A model generated the notes under the pieces. That model worked only from the letters and a program-made list of their open reading frames with translations, had not been told where the DNA came from and made no database searches. Positions 35,901-48,900 of a DNA stretch of 64,000 bases are shown in pieces (position 1 is the first letter of the stretch; each line of letters begins with the position of its first letter). The position numbers and the translations under genes were made by a program. Location: positions 551,201 to 615,200 of the forward strand of contig VXAU01004384.1 in the NCBI GenBank assembly GCA_013399695.1, written 5' to 3'. This stretch comes from Formicarius rufipectus. Its lineage: Eukaryota > Chordata > Aves > Passeriformes > Formicariidae.

Positions 35901-38900
35901 GGAGGGGCTAGGATAGAATCCCTAAAGGGTCTGAAGTAGGGGGGAAAGACAAGGTAACCTGTTCTATCTGGAGTGGAGGAGCAGAGTCATAACTAGCAGT
36001 TTCCAGTAACTTTTCTGAGACTTCTACTTTTTTTGAGAGCTATTGTGATGAATGTATTTTGGGACAAGCCCTTATGGATTGCTTAAGAGGATGAAGGCTC
36101 TTTGCCTCAGCATTTGTTCTGTGATCATAGAGTCTAAGATATGCTATTATAATAATAACAACTATTCTAAATAACTATATTCCAAAAGGCAATCACTAGA
36201 GACATTTTCTAGACTGCTAATTTAGATCTGCAAGGACCTGTTCCACTAACATACAGCATTTCTTTATGCAGCAGGTTGTTGTGTTATATCATCTTCCTTG
36301 CTCCCTGGAAGTTTTAATGAGGCTTTCCCAAGTTTTTGCTTTGGATTTTGTTTTTGGGAGTATCACAGAGTCTTCTTAAAACCATCTGGTTTTTAAGGCA
36401 TTTTCCAATTGTAGAAATGTGAAATTAGAAGGTATGTGTGAGGGGGCCTAGGTTGGGGGGTACCTTCATAGGTACCTGATCCGCTACAAGATCCAGGTCC
36501 GGGGCTGACTTGGCAGCTTTGCTGGAAGAAGTAACTTGCTTTGTTTTTTTTTTTAGTTGTTTACAAATTTACTTGTAAAATGTCCACTTTTCTATAGGTA
36601 TTTCCTGGTGTCTTTTCTTCCCACACAGTATGTGTTTTTACTGGATGTTTTATTTTTGCTTTCTTTTTGAGATAGGATGAAACAGTACTCCAGTGGAACT
36701 ATTCATGACAGCATAAGTACTGTGACAAGTTGTGTGAAGGCCTGTTTTTCATGCAGAGTGATAATGCCTGCTTAAAAAAAAAAAAAGGAGTTTTGTTCAG
36801 TTAACCAAGCCCTGAATGTAATGATACTTTCTAAGTAAAACTGGATCAAGATGTGTTTCAATTTCATGTTTTGTATAAGTTCAAGAATAGGATATACATG
36901 GATGTGTATTTTCTTTTTCTTTCTTTCCTCCTCCCCCAAGTAAAATTTGGAACTTAATTTTATTGTGAAAAAATAACAAGGACACAGTGCTGACTTGTTA
37001 GTACTTCCAGGTGTATAGCTGCATCGGTGGGCATTTGGATGGTCAAAAATAGAGTATGTTATTGTGTATCATAAAAGTTCAACTGTTTTGAAGCTGAAAC
37101 AGGATGGCATTTGAAGATTGGCTGCTGCCTTATTGTACATGAAACTACACTTTTTAAAACATATATGTATATATATATATATTTAATGCATCTGGAATGT
37201 CAGATAGCTGGAGAATCCTAGCAAACTAGGGTTTAAATAAAAGTGCCATGAATTCTTTTGCATTGTTTACTTGAAAAAAGTGTGAGTTACTTTGAGGGAG
37301 AGGAAAAGGTATTTTTATTCTCAGTGAGAGTTGAAATGATCTGAAATGTGCAAGGCTCTTTCCTTCTACTCAAAAATCTCCATGGAGTGCTTTTACACTG
37401 TCTAAAATTAAATTTTTCTATGTTGTTTTTTCTGAAGTCTCCAGTGGTGGTTTGTGCTTTATTTCTCTGCAATTTATAGCTTAGCTATTGTTGGCTTGTT
37501 GTGGTCTCAGTGTTCTTTCTTTGCTATTCTTCATCAGCCTAATTGTTTTTTTCTGTGAAGTTTGTTTCTGTTGATTCAATAAATAATCAAAGTCTGCTAC
37601 AAAGTACTTTGCTTTTTATGTTTGTTATTCTTTCCTAAAAAAAATACCTGCACTGCAAGTGAATGCTTGGTAATATAAACATCTACTTTTTTTTTTTTTT
37701 TTAATTTTACAGTATGAGAATCACAATTTGTGGCCCTCTTTAGACTAGAAAAACCCTGAAATCCTGTGTGCACTACAGGTTTTCATGCCTCTTGATATCA
37801 ACAGTCAGTAAAGTAAACAGCCCTCAGTGTAGTTAACACGGGTTTTGAAGCAGTGGCAAAGTGCTAAGGCTGCCTGCTGAAAAGCTGCTGTTATGAGAGC
37901 TACACTAGTATTGAAGTGGTGGACAATTCTTTTGGAAAAATGCCCAGGAGCAGGCAGAGCTTTTATGTTGTCTGGATGTACTTCATTATTAAAAAGGAAG
38001 ATCAGATGATCCCTACAGGTGCCTTTTTGACATGCACTCTTTGTATTATAAAGATGATCCCAGTTTTAAAAGCACAAACATGATCTTTCTTCAGCTGTTA
38101 TGACTGCAACTTCCTCTCTTCTTTTTCTTTTGCAGGAGCTGACAAGTGCTTTGATGCATGTGAAACTACACCTTTTTGTCCAGATTTTTACACTTGTGTT
38201 CTTCCCAACAGCAATATGGGCCTTTCTCCAGCTATTATCAATCACACCCATAAATGAATGGCTTTTAAAAGGGTATGTTTAAGCATAATGGAGTAAAATA
38301 TATTTGTAGTTGTCATCTTAAAGGGCTGCTTATCCTGCAATGGGTGTTTGGTTGTATTGTAAATGGATTTTGCAGGTTGTTTTTGTGCTTCAGCACTTTG
38401 CTGTTGAAAACGAAGTATGTGCACAAAAATATCCTTTCAGGAACCTGATCTTACTTTTAGGAAGTCGGATCGATTAGTTTGATATGTAGGGAGCTTGCAA
38501 CAGGTTAGCTTTCTCTTTCACAAAACACAGCTGAAGTGGTGGGTCTAGGGGATAATGGGGAGGGAAGAAAAGGAGTGCTGAAGGAAAAATATAGGTCAGT
38601 GAATAAGTGTTGTGTATGCCACATAGTGGTGTTCTCTTGTTAAATAGTCTTTATTGAGCATTTCTTGCACGGTGCCAGTAACTGCTCCCAGCTGAGATAT
38701 GGAGGGAGGAAAAAAAAACCAGAGTAAAGGTTTTATAGGAGAAGAACTTTGAGATGGGCAGAAACTGAGTTACCATGAAAACAACAAGTTTTAAATCCTC
38801 AGTATGCTCTGCCAGTGTGTGCTTCTAAAGCTGCATTGATGGTTTACTAGTGATAGATTTTATGTAAAATCAAAAAAAACTAAAAGCATTTTTTTTCAGA

Positions 38901-41900
38901 ATGAAAGGTCAATACTTCTTGCCGTGCAGCTATACTGGAATGCTTGAATGCAAAAATCAATTATTTTAGAAAACTGCCAAAACAATCCCCATTGTTTCTT
39001 ACTTCTTGGTGAAACATTGCTTGGGGAGTTCCTTGTCTTAAAAGTTTAATGAAAAAGCTGCTCATGTTTATGTTTTCACAAGGTCTAAACCTGAAAGAGC
39101 ATTTAGTTTTGTTTTAAGAGGCTTCTCCAGGTGTTCCACCAAGTGTGGAGAGGTCCCAGTGATAGAAGGTGAAATTGAGATGACATCATTTAGAAGTTGA
39201 CATTGTTTTGCTTAACAGTGTTAGTAAATCAAGGAAATTACAAGATTGCTACACAGTGTTCATTTGCATTTAGCAATTTGTAGTATAGAGTATTCTTTAA
39301 CGTAAAATAATTGTGAAGTTGTTTCTCAGCTAGAACAGAGATGTGAAGATATGATTTTCCACATTGCCAAAATTCTTTCCTAATCCATGGAAATTTCAGT
39401 TTTTGAAGTGCAAGGTGAGAGTGACTTTCGTGGGGTTTTTAGTTCCTTGGAGCACTTCTCATTCCTTCTTTCTGATGACTCTTATGCCACTTTGGTTCTT
39501 AGTATTTAAGGGACGTGTTCTATTACATTCACAAATCTAATTGTGTGGATACACATACACACCTGTGAGTCTGTGTGTAAAACTAGATATGGATGTGTTT
39601 TTGTTAAGGAAAAAAACTAAACCAAAAACTTGTGTGTTTAGCCACCTAAATGTGGAGCCTAAAAACAAACCTCATTTTTCATGTTGTGTCTCTGTGTCTT
39701 ACTAGTGAACTGATATACTTCTGTATGTTTCAAACTGCCTTTCAAGCACTTGTTCCTTGAGTACTATTTCTGATTTGTCTATGCTTTATCTTTTAGTGCA
39801 GTAACTCGGTTGTATTGAGGTTTCACTTAAAGAGTGGTTAGATTGAGGAGCTTAGTGAGGGTAGTTTGGTTTTTTGTTTTTTTTAAGAGTACTTCCTTGA
39901 TAAATACTGCTGTGTGGGACATGCTCAGAGCAGCAGCCACTGCAAAGGGAGCCCTGCAGATGGGAGCTGTACCTTCAGGGTGATGCAGATGATATTGAGC
40001 TCTGTCCTGGTCCTAGATTAACACATTTTAAAGCAAATACTCTCATGTCCCTGTATGGGTGTGAGGAGCAGATGTGAGGAACTCCCAGTGCTGTGCCCAT
40101 TCCATGTAACTAAAAGTTCATCCTAACGCCCTGCAGTTGTAGTTTTTATTTCCTTGGAAACACTGAAGTACCCTAATGAAAACAGGGAGGGAACAAGATA
40201 GGTTTTGGCAAAGTTACTTCCTTATCACACATTAGCACAGCTTGTAGTGGAAGCTGGATCCCTCATGAAGGCCTGGGAAAATAGGCATATGCTCCCAAGG
40301 GCATGGAGCACCCCTTGGCAGAGTGACTCCCTTGGGGGCAGTGGTTCTCCACTTCTCTCTGCAGAAGGTTATGCCTGAAGGGCCTAGCCCACAGTACCTC
40401 TCCCATCTTGCTTTAGAATGCATGGTAGATTCTCTCATCTGCTGTCATGGTTGGTTTGTTCTAAGTGTTATTTGAGAGGCAGATTCACATGGTTTTTAAT
40501 GTGTGTTTCTATAGCTGAAGGTTTTTTTACCCTTTCCCTCTGTCTGGGATGATGGTAGGAGGTTTGTTGCTTTGCAATTACTTTGAAATGTGTAAAATAG
40601 AGGAGAAACTCTATTTTCATAATTCCAAGCATCTTAGAAGTTAATTTTTGGTTAGCTGACTAGATTTTGCATTGGCAGCATCCCTTTGAAAAGGAGCATG
40701 AAGCAGGTTCTTAATGTTTACACAGATTCACCTCTTCTGCCACTTTCAGCATATAGCATTTACAGCACAAGTGGTAAGGCGCGAGATGCAAAGACTGGGT
40801 ATAAGATACGACTTTGTAGCTTCTATATCTAAAAGATGTGACCTCAGACCCTGCTACTCAGTTGTCTGTAGTGCTAGCAGCAGAACAGCAAGTGTTTGGA
40901 CCACTGATGTTAGCACTTATAGCATGGCCTGAACCAGTGGGATGTTGCAGTTGGCTGGTTGTTATCTGTAGTAACCTGTAGTTGGCCCCATTAGAGGAAT
41001 CTGTTTGTGTGTTGGTAGTATGGTGTGCAGTTGATGCAAAGCAAGAAGTAGTTCACAGGTGCATGTTTTAAACTATTTTCATTTAGTGTGTACCAGTTTT
41101 TTTTAGATTAATATTTTTCTATGAAGACTATTTAAAACCATTGCTTGATACTGATTTTTATTTTGAATTCCAAAAGTGTTACTTCAAATTTGAGAGGGCT
41201 AACAGAGATTGTGTTATTAAATCTTTCCCTTATAGTGTGGAAAATCCCTGCCAGCTGAGATGAATGCCCTTGCACACATTTTGTACCTCTCTGGATAACT
41301 TTGAACTTAATCCACCCCTTAGTAGTGCAGGTGAGAAGTTCAAGGAGCTGGCTGCAACATAGAAGAGAGATATCTATCACAATCAGTGTAGGGGATGGAC
41401 ATCAGAATCACCACGTGCTTTGTATTTTCATGTTTCCAAACTCTTCTGCACCATTTCTTTTTCCTGTGCTTCTTTCCTTTTCAATATGAGCTTGTTCTGC
41501 TAAGTGCTGACAACCCTCTCCTGCCGTAGCTTATTTCACTGTAAGCCGAAGGTGGTGCTTGGCACTTTCTGATTGGATTTATATAATGTTTACATTGGTT
41601 GCCTCTTTCGTTTTCTACAGTGTCTGTAGCTGACAAACTGAATGCCATCATTGTCACTTACCTGTTTCTTCTCTTTAAGCTTTTTGTATATTTGCAGAAT
41701 ACCAGTTGCACTGTAATATGCTCCCTGTTGCCTGGATTCAATTCTTCTGTTTGCTACAGCTTTTTGGCACTGTGTTTCTTGGGAATGGACTGACATGGTT
41801 ACAAGTGCAAAGTAGTTCACCACTAGTAATTGACTGTTCTGAATTAGAATATCATCTCAAGCTCCAGTGCTGAACTCATATGTAGGTTCCATGCTCTTGG

Positions 41901-42987
41901 TGGTTTTGCAAGCTGTTCTGTTCCTTGGTTTACTGTTCCTTCTAAATCAACACAGTTTTTCTTCAGAAGCCCTATTTTACTCCAAAATTAATTGCAATCT
42001 ATTGTGGGATGTTCTTGTTGTTTCTCAATACCCATTTGATAACCGCTAATTTGTGTAATAACTAGTTTTTGTGGACTAACTTTGAATACAAAGGAAAGAT
42101 CACGACTTTGTTTCTTACTTTATAAAAGTATTTGCTATATACATCAATAGCTTTGCTGCACAAACATTGCAAAAAATGACAATAATAATAGTGTATCTTA
42201 GATTTCTAAAGTGCAGGAGAAAGCCGTTGATGTTTTGATGGCAATCAGGTGATTTTTATCAAGAAGTGAAAACATTTGATGGTATTTTAATGTTCATGTA
42301 TAGAGAGCTTAATTATGATTATTTTTTTATAAGGGGTTGATGAAAAATGAAGTGTAGTGGGAACCTGAAACAGTGAGCATGGTTCTTCTTGCTCTTCTAC
42401 TTTGCAGCAAATCTTTTTATCACTGAACAGTTTTCTCAAGGAAATAGGAGTTACATCCTTATTTTTTTTCTTTTTTCTTTCAAATAGCTACAGGTATTTC
42501 CAAACTCACTACAAACTTTACTACGTCCGAACATCTCTATATCTATCTCAACATCTCTATACACCTCTCACAGTTGTATGTGATAGATGGATAGAGATCT
42601 TCGTGGGTACAGTGCTTGGTTGGGAAACAGAGTCACAGAGAGGTTGAGCATTTGTGCTTTTTAAATGAGTCTTCTATCCATTCTTATATCTATTCTGTCT
42701 TCTCTATCCGTGACTCTTCACTGTGATGGTTGGTAAGAGATATCATAGAAATCCTGCCAGCTCTAGTGCAGGGCTGAATCGGGCTGCAAACTGGTTGCAT
42801 TGTGCTGGTGATAAGACTTTCTATTCAGGTGTTTGGTGTTTTAGGGTTTTAGGTTGCTTAACCTTTGTATCATATAAGGGATGTAACATTTTTTTTTGTT
42901 GTTGTTTTCAGCTTGCAGACGGTAGGCTGCATGCCACCTCCTGTGTCTTCGGCTGTAATTTTAACCAAAGCTGTTGGTGGAAATGAG
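29804..42987 (+). CDS. SLC10A7: SLC10A7, solute carrier family 10 member 7 (5' part, four exons visible)
   Basis: The coding sequence joins 29,804-29,903, 33,150-33,232, 38,136-38,272 and 42,912-42,987: 396 bases, 132 codons, with no frameshift or stop. The product is a multi-span protein of the bile acid:sodium symporter superfamily, normally about 340 residues, so roughly the first 40 percent is here. Hydrophobic helices fall at about residues 11-25, 39-57 and 73-96. The segment CMPPPVSSAVILTKAVGGNE (residues 113-132) is the family's conserved Pro- and Gly-rich region. I recognised it by near-identity to mammalian SLC10A7 over all four exons. Other SLC10 members carry bile acids or steroid sulfates, but SLC10A7 has no settled substrate; in vertebrates it is tied to Golgi function, proteoglycan synthesis, calcium entry control and bone growth. 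Later exons were not found; the gene continues past the right edge. Confidence 0.95.
29904..33149 (+). other. SLC10A7: SLC10A7 intron 1
   Basis: The intron begins GTGAGT and ends TATTTTTTAG. The first 200 bases are still GC-rich, then the sequence becomes AT-rich with T and A runs (30,733-30,750 and 30,853-30,866) and a T/TTTG-rich run at 32,088-32,121. No nested gene is visible. Confidence 0.9.
33150..33232 (+). CDS. SLC10A7: SLC10A7 coding exon 2
   Basis: The exon completes codon 34 and encodes residues 35-61, beginning GPLKPEIT and ending SLKTE, including the second membrane helix. The acceptor is TATTTTTTAG and the donor is GAG|GTATTG, which departs from the GTRAGT consensus. It ends on a codon boundary. 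Its 83-base length means skipping it would shift the frame. Confidence 0.95.
33233..38135 (+). other. SLC10A7: SLC10A7 intron 2
   Basis: The intron is 4.9 kb and AT-rich, with an AT dinucleotide tract at 37,161-37,183 and poly-T or poly-A runs at 36,541-36,555, 36,774-36,786 and 37,687-37,702. It ends with a pyrimidine tract and CTTTTGCAG. No nested gene or recognisable transposon was seen. Confidence 0.9.
37161..37183. repeat. AT dinucleotide microsatellite
   Basis: ATATATGTATATATATATAT-type repeat in intron 2, likely length-polymorphic. Confidence 0.85.
38136..38272 (+). CDS. SLC10A7: SLC10A7 coding exon 3
   Basis: The exon encodes residues 62-106 plus two bases of codon 107. It reads ELTSALMHVKLHLFVQ into a long hydrophobic helix and finishes TPINEWLLK. 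The acceptor is a strong pyrimidine tract followed by GCAG; the donor is GG|GTATGT. Differences from the mammalian protein are conservative, for example Met-His-Val for Val-His-Leu. At 137 bases, skipping would shift the frame. Confidence 0.96.
38273..42911 (+). other. SLC10A7: SLC10A7 intron 3
   Basis: The intron is 4.6 kb of AT-rich DNA, begins GTATGT and ends with a T/G-rich pyrimidine tract and TTTTCAG. A short tandem and inverted repeat lies at 42,530-42,600, about 310 bases before exon 4. No nested gene was recognised. Confidence 0.9.
42530..42600. repeat. Short direct repeat with potential hairpin in intron 3
   Basis: AACATCTCTATA occurs at 42,530-42,541 and 42,550-42,561, a 20-base period. 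The segment TGATAGATGGATAGAGATCT at 42,581-42,600 is an imperfect inverted copy; eight contiguous bases (ATCTCTAT) pair. A role in splicing of exon 4 is possible but unproven. Confidence 0.55.
42912..42987 (+). CDS. SLC10A7: SLC10A7 coding exon 4
   Basis: The exon completes codon 107 (Gly) and encodes residues 108-132, LQTVGCMPPPVSSAVI onward to GGNE. This is the most conserved segment seen in the window, containing the Pro-Pro-Pro and Gly-Gly-Asn-Glu residues of the symporter core. The acceptor follows a T/G-rich pyrimidine tract ending TTTTCAG; the donor is GAG|GTGAGT. The exon ends on a codon boundary; its 76-base length would shift the frame if skipped. Confidence 0.96.
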
Positions 42988-45900
42988 GTGAGTTTTCATT
43001 TTGTCTTTCACTTTTTTAAACAGAAGTTTGAACAGTTATTTATTTGTGATGAACTCATGTGGCAGAGCACAGACTGCAATGTGATTTGTAAAAAATCCTA
43101 GAATTAAAGCTTGGTTATTGTGTTGGTGTCAAACAAGGGAAATAGTGGTATGTGATCTGCAGGCATTGGTCAAACTGAAAGCAGCTCAGTTTTATGAGAT
43201 AATAGAAAGGTTTCTGGTAGAAATTAGTGTTAAGAGATTTCTGCTTGTTGCTGCACTGTGATGCCTAACCATATAATGTTCCCATACTGTGTACTGGTTA
43301 TCTCATAGACCATTTGCTTTTTGGTGAAGATCTGCCCTTGCAGGGATTGTTTGGATGTTATTCATTACTGAGAGACCCTCTGCAGGAATTCCTCAAGCTT
43401 GAAGCTGCAAGTGTAGCAAGTGAGATGGAGATGCAAACATGGATTTATATCTTTTTATTTGAAACTACATGAAATGAAAATTCAGGGAATGTGGAGTTCT
43501 CAGACAGTGATGCAATGCGGAATTATCAACAGATAGGAAATGCCGGATTTGAAGTTCATAGTGTAGCCTCAGTTGGTCATGTTAAATTTCTGCCCTAAAA
43601 TGGTGTATGCTGATGTTATTTCAGGCCCTTTCTTTATCCACAAAGCACTTGCCATTTTCAGGAAGGCCAGGTAAATGGCATTTAGGAAATTATTCCAGCT
43701 GTGCTAATTAATGAGGTTGTTTCCTTTAGAGCTGCCTCCTCATAACTGCTGAAGGTGGGTGGGACCTAGTATGTGACACTGAGATGGGCTTTAAAGGCAG
43801 GGCTGTTATGGTGCCATTCTGAAGGATTAAAGACAAGTCTTAATTCAGCCATAGAACTCCTGTGTGAGGTTGAGTGAGTCACTTCAACCACATATTTTAA
43901 ATATGGCCATTAGTTGTGAACTTCTCGTTTTCTGAGTTCAGACTCTTGGGACTGATTAATGTCAGCTTTGAAAACACATGATAGCACTGAAATGGATTGA
44001 AGTTGTACTTTGTACTGACAAAGTGCTGTTTAATTGCTCTATCCTCTGAAGAGAGACCCCAAAGCATTTCAAGTCAACCATCTCTAATTACGGGTAATCC
44101 TGATGCACCTCACTGTCTCCCAGTTTGCTACCTGGAAGCAAAGATCATAAAATTGTCAGATGGGGGTGCTGTGGAGTAGTTACTATAGGGAAATAATTCA
44201 GGTTCACAATAGTGATCAGAAGAGAAATGAGAAGTTTTCTAGTTGTGATTCTGGATGTAGATGCTGTAAATTATACAAAGATGCCATGTAGTAAATAGTG
44301 AGGATTAAATGAAGTATGGAGCGAGTGCTCATTCAGTGTTAGCACTCTCTGTACTATCCTTAGAACAGGGAACATTTCCTCTGGTAAAAAACTACAATGT
44401 GATTGATTAGTTGAAAGCAATATAATGCCACATTTCTGTGCAGAAGGGAGAGAGGTCTTTAAGTTTCTTGACCATTAGAATGTGCTTTTTCATGGTAGTG
44501 TTCTTCTGGGTGGCAAGGATGTGTGTATTCTATGCCAGCTGGAAAATGGATGCTTTCTGTTATGTGAGGCTTGCATAAATCTCTGGCAGGGTAAGCTCTG
44601 ATTGTTCTGTGCCACACTGCTGTTGGAGGAATGTAAAAATGCATACCTTGTAGTTATTTTTATAATGGAGAGGCAGAATGAATCAAGGATTGAGTCCTGG
44701 GAATTGAGATTTCTCAGGCTCTAAGAAGGTACATGAAAGAGAAGCATGCTTGGTGTAGACAAAGCATGTGGCAAACTTATTGCTAAACTTGAGCATGTTT
44801 CTAGTGCAAGCATGTTTTTGGAATTTGATGCTTCTCTGTCATTCAGACTAGTTTTTCTTCTGAAGAACAGCAAATGACATCCCTTATGCTAGAGGAGAAA
44901 ACCATCTTGCATCTCCCTTTGCCAAACTTCACCTAAGCTGTTATGGATGTATTTCTCTTTCTGACATGAGCAGAACAATGTGGGGTTTTTTCCATTTTAA
45001 TTTGAATCCATTCTGATATACAAAGAATTTAAACCTGGGAGTCAACTGGAGATATATTTGTACAGTGAGAGCATTTGTTCATAATAATGTTTCCTAAGCT
45101 GCTGTTGCTCAAGTGTGTATCCCTTACCTATGGAAATTGATTTGTCAGAGGGTGCATCTACACTGCATAATGTAACATGAAGATAAATGAGCTTGCTCAG
45201 AAGTAATACAGTGAGGAAGCTCTGCATGAACTAATTACTCTGAGAAGTGTCCTGCTGCTGTAGAGTACAGGCACACCCTCCATAAGTGCTCTGGAGACCT
45301 CTTTGGATGCCTTGAAATACTGCACATGGGAGCTGTGGCAGTTTACTGTGTTGTGACAGTGTAGAGGGTTTTAGGTTTTCTTCGACTAAGTAGAAGTGAC
45401 TGTTGAATGTCAGTTTGGACTTGGGTTATTCTCAAAGAAATATTGGGCACTGTGTCATGGTGGAAGTGGTACATCTGGGGCTGAGCAAACATGGACTCTA
45501 TTTTTAGCTGAAAGGTCATTAACCTTTTGAGTAAAACAGAATAAGATTTCGTGTCTCTGGGGTCATCTGTGATGGATAATGGCAACTTTGTGAACTGTTT
45601 GAAGATCAGTGCTGAAAAACCTTATGTGAGACCTGTGTTTTATTGGTCTGGGACAGGGTGATTAAGTGTTTGGTCAAGTGCTTAGAAAGAGAATCTGTAT
45701 CATTAGAAGCTGCTTGTGTGGTGATCTTGCTGCATGTTAATTGGGAAATTTAGTTGTGAGATAATAATCGAAGAGGGGCATTTTTGGCATCCTTTACAAG
45801 GATCTAGTTTCTTAATTGATACATGCCTGAGGACACAAAATAAATGTTCTGCTTTTGTTGGCTAAGGTAAGCGTGCTCACCAAAAATGATACTGAAAATT

Positions 45901-48900
45901 CTACAATTCTAAGATTAAGCTTTGTTCACCATTGAAAAAGATAACGTTCTGGGATTGTAAAGCACAAACCCAGGTAACTGAAAAATCTTCTCACTTAACT
46001 GTCAGTGTTCAATAGCAACTGCGCAATCTACCAGGGTTTTTTTTCCTGATGGTTCAAACACATGGTATATCAAAAATGTGTACCCAAACTTTAAGATCTC
46101 TTAATCTGTGTGTAAGGATACATGAGCTGAGCAGTGCAAATGTAAAATTGTCCAAAGAAAAAATGTATCTTCCTGTACACCATTTCATCACCCTGCCTGA
46201 GATCTATTCCACTTTGAAATCTCTAGTTTTAGTAACTCTTAGGTGTGCCTTCAAAACTAGCACATTACCCTTTTGTATTATTTTGCAGCATGCCTGGTAG
46301 ATGAGCAAGTGGGGGCTGGCTTTGCTGATTGGGCCATTCCAGAAGAAATCATGGTCAAAAGCCCCTTGTCATTAATTAGGGAAAACACTGAAGCCAGTTG
46401 ACACTTTTGCTAGCTGTGTCTGTGACGTTATGGTGGGGAGAAGCATATTTAGAAGACAAAAGGTTTCCAAGTCTCTTCATGTTTGAGAGTGAAAATGAAT
46501 GTCTTCACGTAGCACTGATACAGGTGTGTTTTTGTGGTTTGTTTCAGGGGATTGGAAAGAGTCTTCTTCACAAGTCATAGGGATTATAGGGGATAAAAAA
46601 GATCTCTATAGCTTTATAAGGAAAAAATTTAAAGGTCTTATTCAGAGTATCTAGGAACCAGTGTCTTTCTGTCCAGAGAAGCATTGGCAAATGAGAGAAT
46701 GTGAGCAGTGGGGAGGGAACCTCTTGTGTACTCTGGAAATCTTGGGTTTTGGAAGGGGGGAAGGTGACTTACAGCTATTCTGTCATTTTGGTGGAAGTAA
46801 CTGCTCTTGATGCAATGAGCAGAAATACAGCTTGTCTCATAGGGCTTAAAATTGACTCTGTGACCTGCTCATAGGTTCCTTAAAGTCCACTCCCTGGTCT
46901 GATGTGTGGTTTATTCTCTCAGCTGTCTTTCAACTTTTCTTTCTTCTCTGTTTCTCATTCTTCACCCAGGTTTTCAATCACTCCTCCTGTGATCTCTCTC
47001 TATATGTTTCTTTAATTAATCCTGCAACAACTTTCTGTAACAGTCTATTCCTAGCTTTTGTCACAAATACACTTAGTTCATGAGCAAAGCCAGTTTCAAG
47101 TACTGAATTTAGTTTGATGTGTATGAAATAAATGAATGAAAACATGTGCATATGTTGACTGGCAAAAGATGGGGAGGGATCACCATGAGAATGAAAATCT
47201 TATTGTTAATGTGTTGATATTTTCAGTTTTACTTAGTTGTTTCTTTCAATCAGTCTTTTGATTTGTGAAGAGGTCAGACCATGAAGTTAAAAGAATTGAA
47301 ATGGAAAACAGAGTCCTCAGATTTGCTCTTTGCTCTTGTTGAAATGTGAAGGGTCAGGATTTTAATGACATAGCATCTGACAGCAGAGAAGGCTTTATTG
47401 TGTCATTTGTTTTCAACAAATCTTGTAGTTTTTCAATGAAATTATAAAAACAATGTTTTTAAAAGTCTGCAAGACAGACAAATAAATGTGTCATCATTTC
47501 AAGGGGCTGTAAAGACAAACCTACTAAAAGCTCAGTGATGCTCAGACAGAAGTGCTGTAGAGATGCCAGATATTACTACAAAGTATTCAGACAGCAAATG
47601 TCACACCCTTCTTAAGAATCAAAGTAATGAAGAAAAGAGATTGAAAATTAGATCTATAAGTCTATTATCAGTTTGGGAGAAAAAGCAATTTGTGATGACT
47701 TTTATAGCAGCTTAATGACATGCTTTTGAAAAGTGTAACAACAGGCAAGAGCTGTGATGGAATTGTACAGATAAATCGTGGCAGACAGTTCATTTTATTG
47801 AAGAATACATTGGCTATTTTGCTGTCTCATACACAACGAAACCACTGAGGGTTTTTTTGTTGTTCAGTTAAACTATAGCTTGTATAGACCCTCTTAATCA
47901 ATGGGCTGTTTTATTTTTTTTTTTGTATCTTTCATGCAGCTCTGCTATGCCTTTTTGTAAAACAAGATGTTGCATATGCAAGACAAGATTTTGAAATGTA
48001 AAATAGGCTACAGTGAAGAAAGCTGGAAAAATATTTATGAAATAATATATGAAGTAAAGAAATAGTTCTATTATTGATTTTTTTAGATTTGTTTTTGAAG
48101 CAGATATAGAACATAAAACTGAGTATGAATTTACAAGGTCCACAGCTATAGCCTTTCTGGAAAAGAATCCAAGGAGAGCAGCAACATTTTCACAACAAAT
48201 TATATATAGTAGTTTTAACTGTTATTTTAGAATAGGTAGCATATGAGTACTTCTAAGAAATGAAGACTGGAAAATTCCTTTCTTTGTGAGTGGTGTGTTT
48301 TTTTTTAAGTAAAGATAAAAAAGTGAACCCTAACACTGTTGTAAAGTCATAAGAAAGATATTGATTTCTCTAAAAATATCTGAAATTCTTTGAACTGTGT
48401 ATGCATGTACATTAACCTTTTAGAAAACAAAATAAAATGAATAAGAAGTACAAGCTCTAATGGTTTGTGATTCATACACTGATGGCCAGTGTACCGTGAG
48501 TGTTTAACCTTGGAAGGTAACACATGAACATTATGCAACAAAATTGTCTAAGATCTTCTAATAAACTATGTGTGCCATGATATTTAGTTGTCTTCTGTAA
48601 TAGAGTTATTCTTCTCTAAATATGTCAGTAGTGTTGTCTAAAATTTGATTTCCAGATTGCACTTAGAATATTCATATATGTTAGTTTTGTTTATGAAATG
48701 GTAAGTCATTTAGTTCTATTGTTTTAAAATGTGATACTATAAAAGGAAAAAAACCTATCATGATATTTTTGTTTCTGAAGTAATGAATTTTGTCTGCCCA
48801 TGCAGATTAAATAATTCTAAATTAAAATATAACTAATTCTGCCATTAGATATGGCACTGAAGTCTCTGGGAAGTGTGTGGGTGTCAGAGGACAAATTTAG

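Noticed and set aside
40232..40438. 68-codon minus-strand frame in intron 3 with mixed composition
   Set aside because: It has no recognisable domain and no splice or promoter support.
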